Assembly (NCBI GenBank): GCA_028343315.1
Contig: JAOLYI010000004.1
Span: 1 to 44,054 of the forward strand
Reading direction: 5' to 3'
Length of the DNA: 44,054 bases
DNA from: Candidatus Pelagibacter sp.
Lineage (GTDB): Bacteria > Pseudomonadota > Alphaproteobacteria > Pelagibacterales > Pelagibacteraceae
The notes under the pieces were generated by a model. It was not told where the DNA came from. It worked only from the letters and a program-made list of their open reading frames with translations, and searched no databases. A program made the translations under genes and the position numbers. Shown here piece by piece: positions 16,571-26,008 of the stretch; positions within the stretch are counted from its first letter, which is position 1, and every line of letters starts with the position of its first letter.

Positions 16571-17613
16571 CTAAAAGACTCCCAGTCTAGCTCAAGTTTT
16601 TTATCATCTACAATAGCGTTAATCATAGCAAGCATTAAGGGTAATTTTTTTTGATCAAAGTCTTCATTTACTTTTTTTGAAATTTCTTTAGCGAGATCTG
16701 CGCCTTCAACTGTTACTTTTTCCATTTTTGTTTTTTTTGCATCGGAAAAAGTCAGTCCTTCACCAATATAAGCTCCCATTTTAGCATTTCTGCCTCCGCC
16801 AGAACTTACATATAGATCTCCTAGACCAGCTAGTCCTTTAACAGTTTCTTTTTTACCTTTTAAATGTTCGACAAATATTTCCATTTCATGAATTGATTGT
16901 TTAATTAAGGCTGATGCAGTATTTAAATAATTTTTTTCTCTCACTTCATTTGAAATATTTTGACTGCTTAATCCTTTCGCTGCACCTACAGCCATAGAAA
17001 AAATATTTTTAATAGCTGCTGAAACCTCTACACCATTCAAATCATCAGAATGTGATGTGTGATAATAATTTGTATTAAGCATATCTGCGATTTTTTTTGC
17101 AGTTTGAAGATTTTTATTTGCTATAACAACGCTACTATGAACTCTGTTAGCTAATCCAGCTGCTAAACATGGCCCACCAACAGCCGAAATATCTACCTCC
17201 TTGATTCCTCTATCCGCTAATAGTCTTTCAAGCTTATCAACTAATAATTCATACTTGTTGTTATGAATACTTAGACCTTTTGTAAGCATCAATAATTTTG
17301 GTATTTTTGCACTCTTATATAACCTACATAGTTGGTCGGCTACCCATTCTATTCCTTTAGAGCTAATACCCAGAACAATAAGGTCTACGTTAGACTTAAG
17401 CAGTTCATCAAATTTTTCAAATTTAAGTATTTTTATTTCTTGTGGAATTTGTACATTTAAACCTGGATGTAAATTATTATTTTTCTTTAATTTATCAATA
17501 AATTCATTTTCTAAATGTGTTCCTACAATATTGATATCATGATTATTATCTAAACATGGTAAAGCAAAAGCTGACCCCATTGCACCTGCGCCTATAATTA
17601 CAATTTTTGCCAT
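16567..17613 (-). CDS. gpsA: NAD(P)-dependent glycerol-3-phosphate dehydrogenase, GpsA-like
   Basis: A 348-residue dehydrogenase interconverting glycerol-3-phosphate and dihydroxyacetone phosphate. The nucleotide motif is GAGAMG (residues 8-13). The catalytic lysine is in AAIKNIFSMAVGAAKGL, and the C-terminal GLAGLGDL and GGGRN segments match COG0240. The N-terminal motif differs from the usual GAGSWGTALA, so it is a divergent member. In most bacteria GpsA makes glycerol-3-phosphate for lipids; its overlap with glpK and the absence of glpD here suggest that it may oxidise glycerol-3-phosphate in catabolism. It also overlaps the trkH stop by 1 bp. Confidence 0.9.
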   Translation of the reverse strand: MAKIVIIGAGAMGSAFALPCLDNNHDINIVGTHLENEFIDKLKKNNNLHPGLNVQIPQEIKILKFEKFDELLKSNVDLIVLGISSKGIEWVADQLCRLYKSAKIPKLLMLTKGLSIHNNKYELLVDKLERLLADRGIKEVDISAVGGPCLAAGLANRVHSSVVIANKNLQTAKKIADMLNTNYYHTSHSDDLNGVEVSAAIKNIFSMAVGAAKGLSSQNISNEVREKNYLNTASALIKQSIHEMEIFVEHLKGKKETVKGLAGLGDLYVSSGGGRNAKMGAYIGEGLTFSDAKKTKMEKVTVEGADLAKEISKKVNEDFDQKKLPLMLAMINAIVDDKKLELDWESFR

Positions 17614-19025
17614 TAATCTTTAAATATAACTTTTTTGAAAATTAAAAAAAATGATATTAGCTCAATTTTTCCAATAATCATAAATAAAATTAAACTAATT
17701 TTTGAGGATGTTAATAGATTTGCAAAATTAATATTTTGCATATTAAACATTTCAGAATTAACTGTATTAGTTAAAGTTAATATTGATAATTTAAATGATT
17801 TTTCGAAACCAATGTTATCTACAACTAATAAACTGGATAAAATAAAAAGACTTAAGAAAAATGAAATAAATATTAAAAAAGATATCTTAATATTTTCATC
17901 AGATATTTTTTTATCTGAATTAAAAATTGTCTTATTTATTACGCTATTAGGGCTAATGAGCTTAATAATTTCAGAAGAAGTAATTTTTAATAAAATATAA
18001 AATCTTGTTAATTTAATTCCTGAAGTATTTGATATTAATGAACCTCCAATTATTGTTATTAATAAAAAATATAAACTTAAATTATTATCTGATTTTACTA
18101 GCGTTAACCCTGAATTAGCTAAACTGCTTATTACACTAATAATTATATCCAGACCTTTGTAATTGTTAAAATAAATTAAGATACAAAATATAATTGAAAG
18201 AATAATTAAATATAAATCTTCTCTATGTTCTTTAATTAGTCTTTTTTTACTAGATAAATTAAACAACAAGTAAAAATTTAACATTGAGACAATTAATGAA
18301 AAAATAAAAATTATTTTTTGAAAATTTGTGGATATAATTTTATCAATACTATCAGTTGGTATAAATCCACCTCCAGAAACTAAAGTCATACTCATATTTA
18401 ATGAATTAAATAACCTTGATCCTGAAAAATTTAATAACGTTAAAATTATAAAAGTTAGAATAGAATAAATAATTATAATTTTTAAAATATTATCTTTTAT
18501 ATTGGTCTCTGAATTAATATTACTTTCTCCTGAATAAGAAAGATTTGTCATTTTATAATTAAAAGACTTGTTTGAAAAAATTATAATTAAAAAAAATAAA
18601 AAGAAAAGGCCTCCAATCCACTGCGATGAGGAACGCCAAAGAATTAAAGTTGGATCTAAATATTTAATATTTTTAAAAATTGAAAATCCTGTTCCTGTTA
18701 AGCCAGAAATTGACTCAAAAATTGAATTTAAAAAAGTGACCTGATAATTGCTTAGGTAAAAAGGTATAGCAATTAATAAAGATGTAAGAAAATATGAAGT
18801 GATAACTAATATTAATTGCTCAAAAAAGCTAATATTTTTCTTTGAACTTTTACCATAATAATAAAGCACTGATCCAACTGTTAAGGAAACTATTAATGTT
18901 GAAAAATAAGTTTCGATACTGAGAAAATAGTCAAAATAAGATGCATAAAGTATATTTATAAAAGCAAGAAGACTTATAGGAAAACAGAATAAACTTAGAT
19001 AGAAACTAATCCCTTTATAATTCAT
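17613..19025 (-). CDS. trkH: TrkH-family potassium uptake channel subunit
   Basis: A 470-residue, very hydrophobic protein forming the K+-conducting part of the Trk system, gated by TrkA, encoded next to it. Selectivity-filter loops 1-3 can be seen (ISGLTGTGF, LVSGGGF, LANSGLT). In the fourth, where the family usually has a glycine (NxGPG-like), the sequence reads TNTVNSEMF and the glycine is missing. The SxxSGIKLTRF segment and the final GKIELISFFLIF match TrkH ends. The gene lies 5 bp after trkA and overlaps gpsA by 1 bp. Confidence 0.9.
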   Translation of the reverse strand: MNYKGISFYLSLFCFPISLLAFINILYASYFDYFLSIETYFSTLIVSLTVGSVLYYYGKSSKKNISFFEQLILVITSYFLTSLLIAIPFYLSNYQVTFLNSIFESISGLTGTGFSIFKNIKYLDPTLILWRSSSQWIGGLFFLFFLIIIFSNKSFNYKMTNLSYSGESNINSETNIKDNILKIIIIYSILTFIILTLLNFSGSRLFNSLNMSMTLVSGGGFIPTDSIDKIISTNFQKIIFIFSLIVSMLNFYLLFNLSSKKRLIKEHREDLYLIILSIIFCILIYFNNYKGLDIIISVISSLANSGLTLVKSDNNLSLYFLLITIIGGSLISNTSGIKLTRFYILLKITSSEIIKLISPNSVINKTIFNSDKKISDENIKISFLIFISFFLSLFILSSLLVVDNIGFEKSFKLSILTLTNTVNSEMFNMQNINFANLLTSSKISLILFMIIGKIELISFFLIFKKVIFKD

Positions 19026-19030
19026 TAGAT

Positions 19031-20404
19031 TTAAATTTCACCTAAGCTGAAAATATTTTCTACAGCTTTGAGTTCTTCTCTCTTAGCCAAAAATACAACA
19101 AGATCATTTTTTTCAAAAACAAAATTTGATCTTGGAATTATTACTTGATCGTTTCTTAAAATTGCTCCAATCCTAATATCTTCGGGCAAGTTTGAGTCAC
19201 GGATTTTTTTATTTACTAATTCTGATTTTTCAGAAATCTTAGCTTCAATAAATTCATACTCACCGTCTAATAAAGAGTAAACTGTTCCAATCGTTCCTCT
19301 ATGAACATGCTCCATTATTCTTGAAACCGTTGTTAATCTTGGATCAACAAAATCATCTATATTTAAAGAGTCTTGTAATAAATTATAGTTTGTTTTATTT
19401 ACAATTGCGATTGTTCTTTTATTTAATCCAGTTTTTTCAGCCAATACACAAGCCATCATATTATTTTCATCATCATTAGTTAAAGCTAAAACTGTTTCTG
19501 ACCCTTCTAAATTTGCTTCTTTAAGTATTTCTTCATCTAAAGCATCACCATTAATGACTATAGATGAAGAGAGCTCATTAGCTATTTCTTCAGCTCTTTG
19601 TTTATTTTTTTCAATTATTTTGACTCTCACATCTTCAAAGTTTTCTTCAAGCATCTTAGCAAGATGTAATCCAATATTACCACCTCCAATAATTAAAACA
19701 TTTTTTGCAATTTTTTCCTCGTGGCCAAAAGCTTTTAATATTGGGTTTAATTGATTGCTACTCACTACTACATAAACATTATCACCTTCTAACATTTGGT
19801 CACTTTTCTTAAGGTAAATAAGTTTCCCTTTTCTTACGGCACCTAAAATGTTTGCTTTGAAGTCTGGAAATTTTACTGTTAATTTTTTTAAAGGTATATT
19901 TTTGATAGGACAATTTTTTTCAATTGAAATCTCTAACATTTTTACTTTGTTTTTTCCAAAAGGTACATTGTCTAATGCACCTGGTGCCTCCAACCTTCTA
20001 TATAAAGATTTAGCAACCTCAAGTTCTGGAGAAATAATAACATCAATAGGTATATTTGATTTATTATACAATTTTCCCCATTTTCCTTCTAAAAAATCTT
20101 TCGTTCTAATACGAGCAATTTTTTTTGAAACATTGAATAAAGAGCTGGCTAATTGACAAACAATCATGTTTGTTTCATCATTTCTCGTAACAGCAATGAT
20201 CATGTCCGCTTTTTCAGCTCCAGCACTTTCTAGCACTGAAGGTAAGGATGCTCTTCCTACAATGCCTTTTACATCTTGAGTGTCATTTATTTTTTTAATA
20301 TCTTCAGATGATTGGTCTATTACTGTAATGGAGTGACCTTGAGCAGACAATTGCTTGCTTATGGAAAAGCCTACTTTGCCGGCTCCACATATGATTATGT
20401 TCAT
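19031..20404 (-). CDS. trkA: TrkA potassium uptake regulatory subunit
   Basis: A 457-residue cytoplasmic protein with two tandem RCK units. The first nucleotide fold begins MNIIICGAGKVGFSI, the second NVLIIGGGNIGLHLAK at about residue 236. Each is followed by an RCK-C domain; the last ends NDLVVFLAKREELK. This double layout is that of Trk-system TrkA, which binds NAD(H)/ATP and gates TrkH. It follows ntrX by 1 bp, an arrangement that joins K+ uptake to the NtrYX system in alphaproteobacteria. Confidence 0.95.
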   Translation of the reverse strand: MNIIICGAGKVGFSISKQLSAQGHSITVIDQSSEDIKKINDTQDVKGIVGRASLPSVLESAGAEKADMIIAVTRNDETNMIVCQLASSLFNVSKKIARIRTKDFLEGKWGKLYNKSNIPIDVIISPELEVAKSLYRRLEAPGALDNVPFGKNKVKMLEISIEKNCPIKNIPLKKLTVKFPDFKANILGAVRKGKLIYLKKSDQMLEGDNVYVVVSSNQLNPILKAFGHEEKIAKNVLIIGGGNIGLHLAKMLEENFEDVRVKIIEKNKQRAEEIANELSSSIVINGDALDEEILKEANLEGSETVLALTNDDENNMMACVLAEKTGLNKRTIAIVNKTNYNLLQDSLNIDDFVDPRLTTVSRIMEHVHRGTIGTVYSLLDGEYEFIEAKISEKSELVNKKIRDSNLPEDIRIGAILRNDQVIIPRSNFVFEKNDLVVFLAKREELKAVENIFSLGEI

Positions 20405-20405
20405 T

Positions 20406-21773
20406 TTAATTTATTCCTTTTATTCCTAAAATCTTTAATTTTCTGTGTAGAGCTGACCTCTCCATTCCAATAAAATCAGCTGTTTTTGAAATGTTTCCGT
20501 GATGTTTTTTTAGCTGAGTTGTTAAATATTCTTTTTCAAAGTGTTCTCTCGCTTCTTTTAATGGAGATTGAAATGATTGTTCTAAAATATATTTATTATC
20601 TTCAATTTTTGATGAAGGATTCAAAATATCATCAATAACTTGATTAATTTTTTGTTTGCTTTCATTAAATGATAAAATAGTAATTCTTTCAACAAGGTTT
20701 CTTAATTCTCTTACATTACCAGGCCAGTTATAAGTATATAAACTATCATTTTTTATATCTATGTCAGGTTTTTGAACCCCATTAATTTCTGAAAGCTTTG
20801 TTTTGAAATACTCTATTAACAGTGGAATATCTTCGGTTCTGGAAGATAAAGATGATAATTCAATCGGCATTACATTTAAGCGATGGTAAAGATCTTCTCT
20901 GAATTTATTTTTTTTAACCAATTCATCTAGATTCTTAGATGTAGAGGAAATAAGTCTTATATTTACATTTATGTCTTTTGATCCATTCATGCGTTTAAAC
21001 TTTTGGTCAATCAAAACTCTTAAAACATTTGCTTGTGTCTCATATGGTATTTCTGATACCTCATCAATAAGTAGTGTTCCTCTATTTGCTCGCTCCAGCG
21101 CTCCAAAAGATATATTTCCATCTTCAAATTCTTCCCCGAATAATTCTTTTTCATATGTTTTTTCTTTAAGTAAAGCTGCATTTATAATCACAAAAGGTTC
21201 TTTAAATCTTGAAGAATTTTTATGAATTTTTCTAGATACCAACTCTTTTCCAGAACCTGTTGGTCCTGAAATTAACACTCTACTTTCAGATGTAGAAAGT
21301 TTATCTATTATTTTCTTAACTTTAAGAATTGATGGACTTTTTCCGATAAGTTCAAAAGAATGAAATAATTTATTTTCAATAATATCTTTTTCTTGTTTTA
21401 GTAATGCTGACTCTAAAGCTCTGTCTACATAATTAAGTATTTTTTCTTTTGAAAATGGTTTTTCGATAAATTCATATGCTCCTAACCTTATAGCTTCGAC
21501 AGCAATTTGAACTGTAGCATGGCCAGAAATCATTATAACGGGCAGAAGTTTGCTTTTTTTATTAATCAATTTTAATAAATCTATTCCATCTTTGTCAGGT
21601 TTGTCTAATTTAATATCTACAATTGCAAGATCTGGTAATCGATTATTGATTTCTATTATAGCTTGATCGTAGTTTGCTGCCGATCTAACCTTAAAATTTT
21701 TTTCTTCTAAGATATTGCAGATTAAAAACCGAATATCTGGATTATCATCTATAACTAAAATTTCTTTAAGCAT
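20406..21773 (-). CDS. ntrX: NtrX response regulator without the GAFTGA loop
   Basis: A 455-residue regulator with a receiver domain (phospho-acceptor D53, IEKPF lysine), an AAA+ domain (Walker A GPTGSGKE, 170-177; Walker B TLLIDEV) and a C-terminal Fis-type helix-turn-helix (NISKTADFIGMERSALHRKL). The segment between Walker A and B, where sigma-54 activators carry GAFTGA, reads GEEFEDGNISFGALERA; the motif is absent. This is known for other alphaproteobacterial NtrX proteins and fits a role at sigma-70 promoters. It overlaps ntrY by 8 bp. Confidence 0.94.
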   Translation of the reverse strand: MLKEILVIDDNPDIRFLICNILEEKNFKVRSAANYDQAIIEINNRLPDLAIVDIKLDKPDKDGIDLLKLINKKSKLLPVIMISGHATVQIAVEAIRLGAYEFIEKPFSKEKILNYVDRALESALLKQEKDIIENKLFHSFELIGKSPSILKVKKIIDKLSTSESRVLISGPTGSGKELVSRKIHKNSSRFKEPFVIINAALLKEKTYEKELFGEEFEDGNISFGALERANRGTLLIDEVSEIPYETQANVLRVLIDQKFKRMNGSKDINVNIRLISSTSKNLDELVKKNKFREDLYHRLNVMPIELSSLSSRTEDIPLLIEYFKTKLSEINGVQKPDIDIKNDSLYTYNWPGNVRELRNLVERITILSFNESKQKINQVIDDILNPSSKIEDNKYILEQSFQSPLKEAREHFEKEYLTTQLKKHHGNISKTADFIGMERSALHRKLKILGIKGIN

Positions 21774-23544
21774 ACTTAGGTAGTGAGATTGTGACTATTG
21801 TACCTGTTCCATCTTTCCTGTTTTTTATTGAAAAGTTTCCTGAGTGTTCATTGATTATTTTTGTTACAATTGGCAAGCCTAATCCTGTTCCTGTTTTTTT
21901 TGTAGTGAAATAAGGCGTCATTGCTTTTTTAGCATCTGTAATACCTGTGCCATTATCTATTATTCTAATGACTATATAGTCATTATTATGGTCTAATTCT
22001 ATGTCAATATTTCCTTTAAAATTAGGCATTTTTTGCGTTTGATCTAAAAAAGACTCTTCTGAATTTTTAATTAAATTAATAAAAACTCTATGAAGTTGAT
22101 CTTCGTCGCCATGTATAAAATTTAATTTATTTATATTTATTAAATTTAATGAATTTTTAGAAGTAAGTTTCATAAATTCTAATGATTTATTTAATAATTG
22201 TGCAATATCAATTTTTTTAAGAATTGGTCTTGGCATTCTAGCAAAGTTAGAAAATTCATTAACTAGCTTTTCAATATCTTTAATCTGCCTATTTATTGTC
22301 TCTAAATATTTTTCAAAATCTTTACCCTCATTAATTAGTTTACTTTTGTATTTTTCTCGAAGACTATCAATTGAAAGCTGAATGGGTGTTAAAGGATTTT
22401 TAATTTCATGGGCTAACTTTCTAGCAACACTTTCCCATGCTTCATATCTTTCAGTTAGAAGGAGCTTATCTTGTTGCTCTTTAAGTCTCTCAATCATTTG
22501 ATTAAAATTTTTATTAAGTTCTTTAAATTCTTCATCAGCTTCTACTTCTGGGACTTTAACATCAAGAGCTCCTTTGCTAATAGAATCTGATGCATCAATT
22601 AAATTAACAATAGGTTTTGTTAACCTTGAAGCAAAGGTAATAGCAATAGAGGTTGATAAAAATAATAATAAAGTAACCACAATGATATAAATAATTGCAA
22701 AAGTAACTTTTATACCGGTTTGACTATTTTCTACTGAATAATAAAAACTTACAGCTTGTTCTGTTTCGTTTAGATATCTTAAGATTTCTAAGTCAATATT
22801 TCTCGATATATATAAATAAGTATCAACTAGTGATGTAAGCTTAGTCATTACTGTGGTTTTATTTTCTAAACTACCTGTAATAAATACTGGTTTACCTTTT
22901 AAAGATTGATCGTAATCTTCATCGGTTGGTATAATAAGTTCCTCTGTTATATCGCTTACATCTGATAATAAAATATTTCCTAAACTATCTATTAAATAAA
23001 CATCATCAATTCTTCTTAACATTTTTTCTGACCTCATTATTTGTTTAAAACGATTAGGATTAGAATAATAAAAACCTGAGGCTCGATTTAAACCAACGCT
23101 CATTAAAATTACATCAGATAAAACATTTTCTTTACTTTCCTCTAAATAATTTTTTGCAACGTCAAAAGAGTTATTGACCGCTTTAGTGATTTGTTTGTCA
23201 AAGTAGTTTTGAATACCAAAATTAAAAATGAATAATGAAAAAATTGCCACAACTAAAGAAGGAATTACCGTAAATAAAGAAAACACAGAAATATATTTTA
23301 AATTTGTTTGTGCCCCTTTTTTATTTTTCTTACCTGTATAATAAAATCTATAAAAATTTCTAAAAATTAAAGTAAAAAAAATAAATAATAAGAAAATATC
23401 TATGATTAGTAATGACTGTAAATTTTTATCAGTTAAAGGAATAAAACCTTCGTTAATAAAGGTTAAAAAAGTGACAATCCCCATAAAAATACATAAAAAT
23501 GAGGATAAAATAATCCAATTAAAATTTTTAATTATTTTGAACAT
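21766..23544 (-). CDS. ntrY: NtrY membrane sensor histidine kinase
   Basis: A 592-residue sensor with several N-terminal membrane helices (near residues 11-30, 43-62 and 84-110), an extracytoplasmic segment, another helix (about 280-305), HAMP, a short linker and the kinase core. The phosphorylated residue is H379 in LAHEIKNPLTPIQ; the ATP-binding boxes are NLIKNSEES, DNGTGI and TTKKTGTGLGLPI. Long NtrY proteins carry a PAS domain after HAMP; here the HAMP-to-H-box distance is about 40 residues, so PAS appears to be missing. NtrYX responds to nitrogen and redox signals in relatives; the signal here is unknown. Confidence 0.93.
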   Translation of the reverse strand: MFKIIKNFNWIILSSFLCIFMGIVTFLTFINEGFIPLTDKNLQSLLIIDIFLLFIFFTLIFRNFYRFYYTGKKNKKGAQTNLKYISVFSLFTVIPSLVVAIFSLFIFNFGIQNYFDKQITKAVNNSFDVAKNYLEESKENVLSDVILMSVGLNRASGFYYSNPNRFKQIMRSEKMLRRIDDVYLIDSLGNILLSDVSDITEELIIPTDEDYDQSLKGKPVFITGSLENKTTVMTKLTSLVDTYLYISRNIDLEILRYLNETEQAVSFYYSVENSQTGIKVTFAIIYIIVVTLLLFLSTSIAITFASRLTKPIVNLIDASDSISKGALDVKVPEVEADEEFKELNKNFNQMIERLKEQQDKLLLTERYEAWESVARKLAHEIKNPLTPIQLSIDSLREKYKSKLINEGKDFEKYLETINRQIKDIEKLVNEFSNFARMPRPILKKIDIAQLLNKSLEFMKLTSKNSLNLININKLNFIHGDEDQLHRVFINLIKNSEESFLDQTQKMPNFKGNIDIELDHNNDYIVIRIIDNGTGITDAKKAMTPYFTTKKTGTGLGLPIVTKIINEHSGNFSIKNRKDGTGTIVTISLPKYA

Positions 23545-23592
23545 CTTAAATAACCATTAAATATCTATATAAATATAATATAAGTTAATACC

Positions 23593-24738
23593 ATGAGTTT
23601 TTGTTTAATCATTCTTGCTGGAGGAAATAGCCATAGATTTAAGTCTAATATAGGCAAACCTTATCAAAAAATTGCAGGCAAATCATTAATTGAAATTAAC
23701 GTTAATAAGGCTCGTAAATTTAAACAAATTAAAAAGATTATTCTTGTTTATAACAAAAAAGATGCAAAACGAGTCAAGTCAATAAAACTAAAGAATGTTA
23801 AATTAGTAATTGGTGGAATTAATAGGCAACAATCAACTTTCAATGCATTAAAATATTTGAAAAATCAAAAAGGAATTTCTAAAGTTTTAATTCACGATGT
23901 AGCTAGACCCAATTTTTCAATTAAATTACTTGGTTCAATTATAAAAAATATGAGAAATGCTAGAGCTGTAGTTCCGAAGATCAGAGTTCAGGATGCAATA
24001 AAACAAATAATCGACTCTAGTAAAGAAGAATATATTGTTGGAAAAAGAAGAGATAATTTATTTTTGACTCAAACACCTCAAGCATTCACTTTAAAAGAAA
24101 TTTATTATTTACATAAAACTTATTCTGGAAAATACAAAGATGACGATATCTCTTTATATATGGATCTTAATAAAGTTAAATTTATTGAAGGTGAAAAAAG
24201 CAACTTTAAAATCACAGATTACTCAGATTTTGAAAATTTAAAAAATATTTATAAATCTAAACAGAGTGTTGGAATAGGATTTGACGTTCACAGACTAATA
24301 CCAAAAAGAAAACTTTATTTAGCTGGTCTAACTATTAAATCAAAACTTGGGACACTAGGGCATTCTGATGGAGACCCAGTTCTTCATTCATTGGCTGATG
24401 CAATTTTAGGTGCATGTCAAATGGGTGACATTGGTCAAATGTTTTCAGATAAAAGTAAAAAATTCAAAAATATAAGATCAACAATTTTACTTCAAAAAGT
24501 AATAAAGCAAATTCAATCTAAAGATTATTTTATAAATAATATTGATATTAATATTATTGCTCAAACACCTAAAATCAAAAATTATAAAAACAAAATGATA
24601 AACATTATTGCCAAACTTTGTGAAATTTCTAATAATCAAATAAATATAAAAGGAAAAACTACTGAGAAGCTTGGTGTGATAGGAGAGGAAAAAGCTATTG
24701 CGTGTGAAGTAATATGTTCTGTTATAAAATATGATTAA
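23593..24738 (+). CDS. ispDF: Bifunctional IspD/IspF enzyme of isoprenoid synthesis
   Basis: A 381-residue fusion catalysing two steps of the MEP pathway. The N-terminal part (about 1-220) is the cytidylyltransferase, with LILAGGNSHRF and TQTPQAF. The C-terminal part (about 226-381) is the 2,4-cyclodiphosphate synthase, with the metal motif GFDVHRL, the GHSDGD loop and LADAILGACQMGDIG. The fusion is usual in alphaproteobacteria. The gene is divergent from ntrY, 48 bp apart, with a TATAAT at 23574-23579 close to the start. It overlaps pgpA by 8 bp. Confidence 0.96.
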   Translation: MSFCLIILAGGNSHRFKSNIGKPYQKIAGKSLIEINVNKARKFKQIKKIILVYNKKDAKRVKSIKLKNVKLVIGGINRQQSTFNALKYLKNQKGISKVLIHDVARPNFSIKLLGSIIKNMRNARAVVPKIRVQDAIKQIIDSSKEEYIVGKRRDNLFLTQTPQAFTLKEIYYLHKTYSGKYKDDDISLYMDLNKVKFIEGEKSNFKITDYSDFENLKNIYKSKQSVGIGFDVHRLIPKRKLYLAGLTIKSKLGTLGHSDGDPVLHSLADAILGACQMGDIGQMFSDKSKKFKNIRSTILLQKVIKQIQSKDYFINNIDINIIAQTPKIKNYKNKMINIIAKLCEISNNQINIKGKTTEKLGVIGEEKAIACEVICSVIKYD

Positions 24739-25234
24739 AACTTTAAATTATTTATTTGTTACATGTTTTGGTATTGGAGCGTTAAGATTTGCTCCGGGAA
24801 CAATAACGTCTTTCGTAACTACAGTTTTTTTATACAGTTTATTTCATGTAATCAATCTATCTAGTAACGTTATTTTCGTTATTTTATTAATAGTTTTTAT
24901 TTATTCATTTTATGCAGTATCAGAATATATAAAATTTAACGAAAACAAAGATCCTAAAGAAGTTGTTATAGATGAATTTATTGGTCAATCTATTCCAATT
25001 TACCTTTACGAAATCTCTCATGGTTCAGTTAAAGAGTCCCAGGAAGCAATTTTATTTTATTTATATATTTTTATTTTATTTAGATATTTTGATATTAGAA
25101 AACCCTTTCCAGTTAATTATTTGGATAAAAAATTCAAAAATAGTTTTGGTGTAATATTTGACGATATAATTGCAGGTCTTTACGTTGTGCTTACATTGAT
25201 AATTTTTATGGTAATTAAATCAAAATTTTTCTGA
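24731..25234 (+). CDS. pgpA: Phosphatidylglycerophosphatase A
   Basis: A 167-residue membrane phosphatase making phosphatidylglycerol. The early GIGALRFAPGTITS stretch, VVIDEFIGQ and RYFDIRKPFPVNYLD match PgpA, including the acidic metal-binding residues. Several hydrophobic helices are present. It overlaps ispDF by 8 bp and shares a TGATG junction with the next gene. The order ispDF-pgpA-cinA is common in alphaproteobacteria. Confidence 0.92.
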   Translation: MIKTLNYLFVTCFGIGALRFAPGTITSFVTTVFLYSLFHVINLSSNVIFVILLIVFIYSFYAVSEYIKFNENKDPKEVVIDEFIGQSIPIYLYEISHGSVKESQEAILFYLYIFILFRYFDIRKPFPVNYLDKKFKNSFGVIFDDIIAGLYVVLTLIIFMVIKSKFF

Positions 25235-25704
25235 TGAGTTTGAATAAAAAAATAATTTCATTACTTAAAAGAAAAAAGATGAACCTTGCAATTACTGAAT
25301 CTTGCACAGGGGGAATGTTATCAAATTCTATTACTTCTGTAAGTGGATCATCGAAAGTATTTACAATGGGATTAGTCACTTACTCGAATCAAGCTAAAAG
25401 AAGCATATTAAAAGTACGTCAACAAATAATAAGAAAATATGGCGCTGTAAGTGTTCAGTGTTGTTTAGCTATGGTTAATAATTTAAGTAAAATTAGTAAA
25501 TCAAAAGTCTGTGTTTCTATAACAGGAATAGCTGGTCCGACAGGTGGGTCTAAACAAAAACCAGTAGGTTTAGTTTATATTGGAATTAGGATTAGAAAAA
25601 AGGTTGTTGTCAATAAATGTAATTTTAAAAACAATGGTAGAATCTTTATTCAAAAACAAACAGTAAAAAAATCGCTTAATTTATTATTAAAATTGATTAA
25701 ATAG
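25234..25704 (+). CDS. pncC: CinA C-terminal-type nicotinamide-nucleotide amidase
   Basis: A 156-residue protein consisting only of the CinA C-terminal (PncC) domain, which deamidates nicotinamide mononucleotide in NAD recycling. The motifs AITESCTGGMLS, the catalytic serine region, GLVTYSNQAK, and SITGIAGPTGG with KPVGLVYIG are intact. The N-terminal MoaB-like domain of full CinA is absent, as in most short proteobacterial forms. Its end overlaps the convergent membrane-protein gene by 8 bp. Confidence 0.92.
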   Translation: MSLNKKIISLLKRKKMNLAITESCTGGMLSNSITSVSGSSKVFTMGLVTYSNQAKRSILKVRQQIIRKYGAVSVQCCLAMVNNLSKISKSKVCVSITGIAGPTGGSKQKPVGLVYIGIRIRKKVVVNKCNFKNNGRIFIQKQTVKKSLNLLLKLIK

Positions 25705-26008
25705 GATAGTTAAAATCAGGATTTACAATAAAATTTATCAAGTGTGCTGTAAAACTATTTAGTAATAAAAATATTCCAAAGGCAATTAAATAAAGAATAA
25801 AAATCAAAAAATTTCTAGCTCTTTTTCTTGCTAATAAAGCTTTATCTTCAGGCACCCAATCTTTGTTGGGAGATTTAAAATCATAAGAAAACATCCAGTA
25901 AGTTATATTACTCTCGTTAGGATCACCAGTTCTTATGCTTTTTATATATGTGGCTAAAGTTTTAAAGGTTAAAAAAAAAATTAATAATAAGACTGTTATA
26001 AGTAACAT
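25697..26008 (-). CDS. Small two-helix membrane protein of unknown function
   Basis: A 103-residue protein not recognised. It has an N-terminal membrane helix (residues 1-20), a hydrophilic middle of about 45 residues containing WMFSYDFKSPNKDWVPEDKALLARKRAR, and a second helix at about 70-92. It overlaps the ratA-like gene by 1 bp at its start, which supports co-translation and a real gene. It is the last gene of the long housekeeping run. Confidence 0.65.
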   Translation of the reverse strand: MLLITVLLLIFFLTFKTLATYIKSIRTGDPNESNITYWMFSYDFKSPNKDWVPEDKALLARKRARNFLIFILYLIAFGIFLLLNSFTAHLINFIVNPDFNYPI

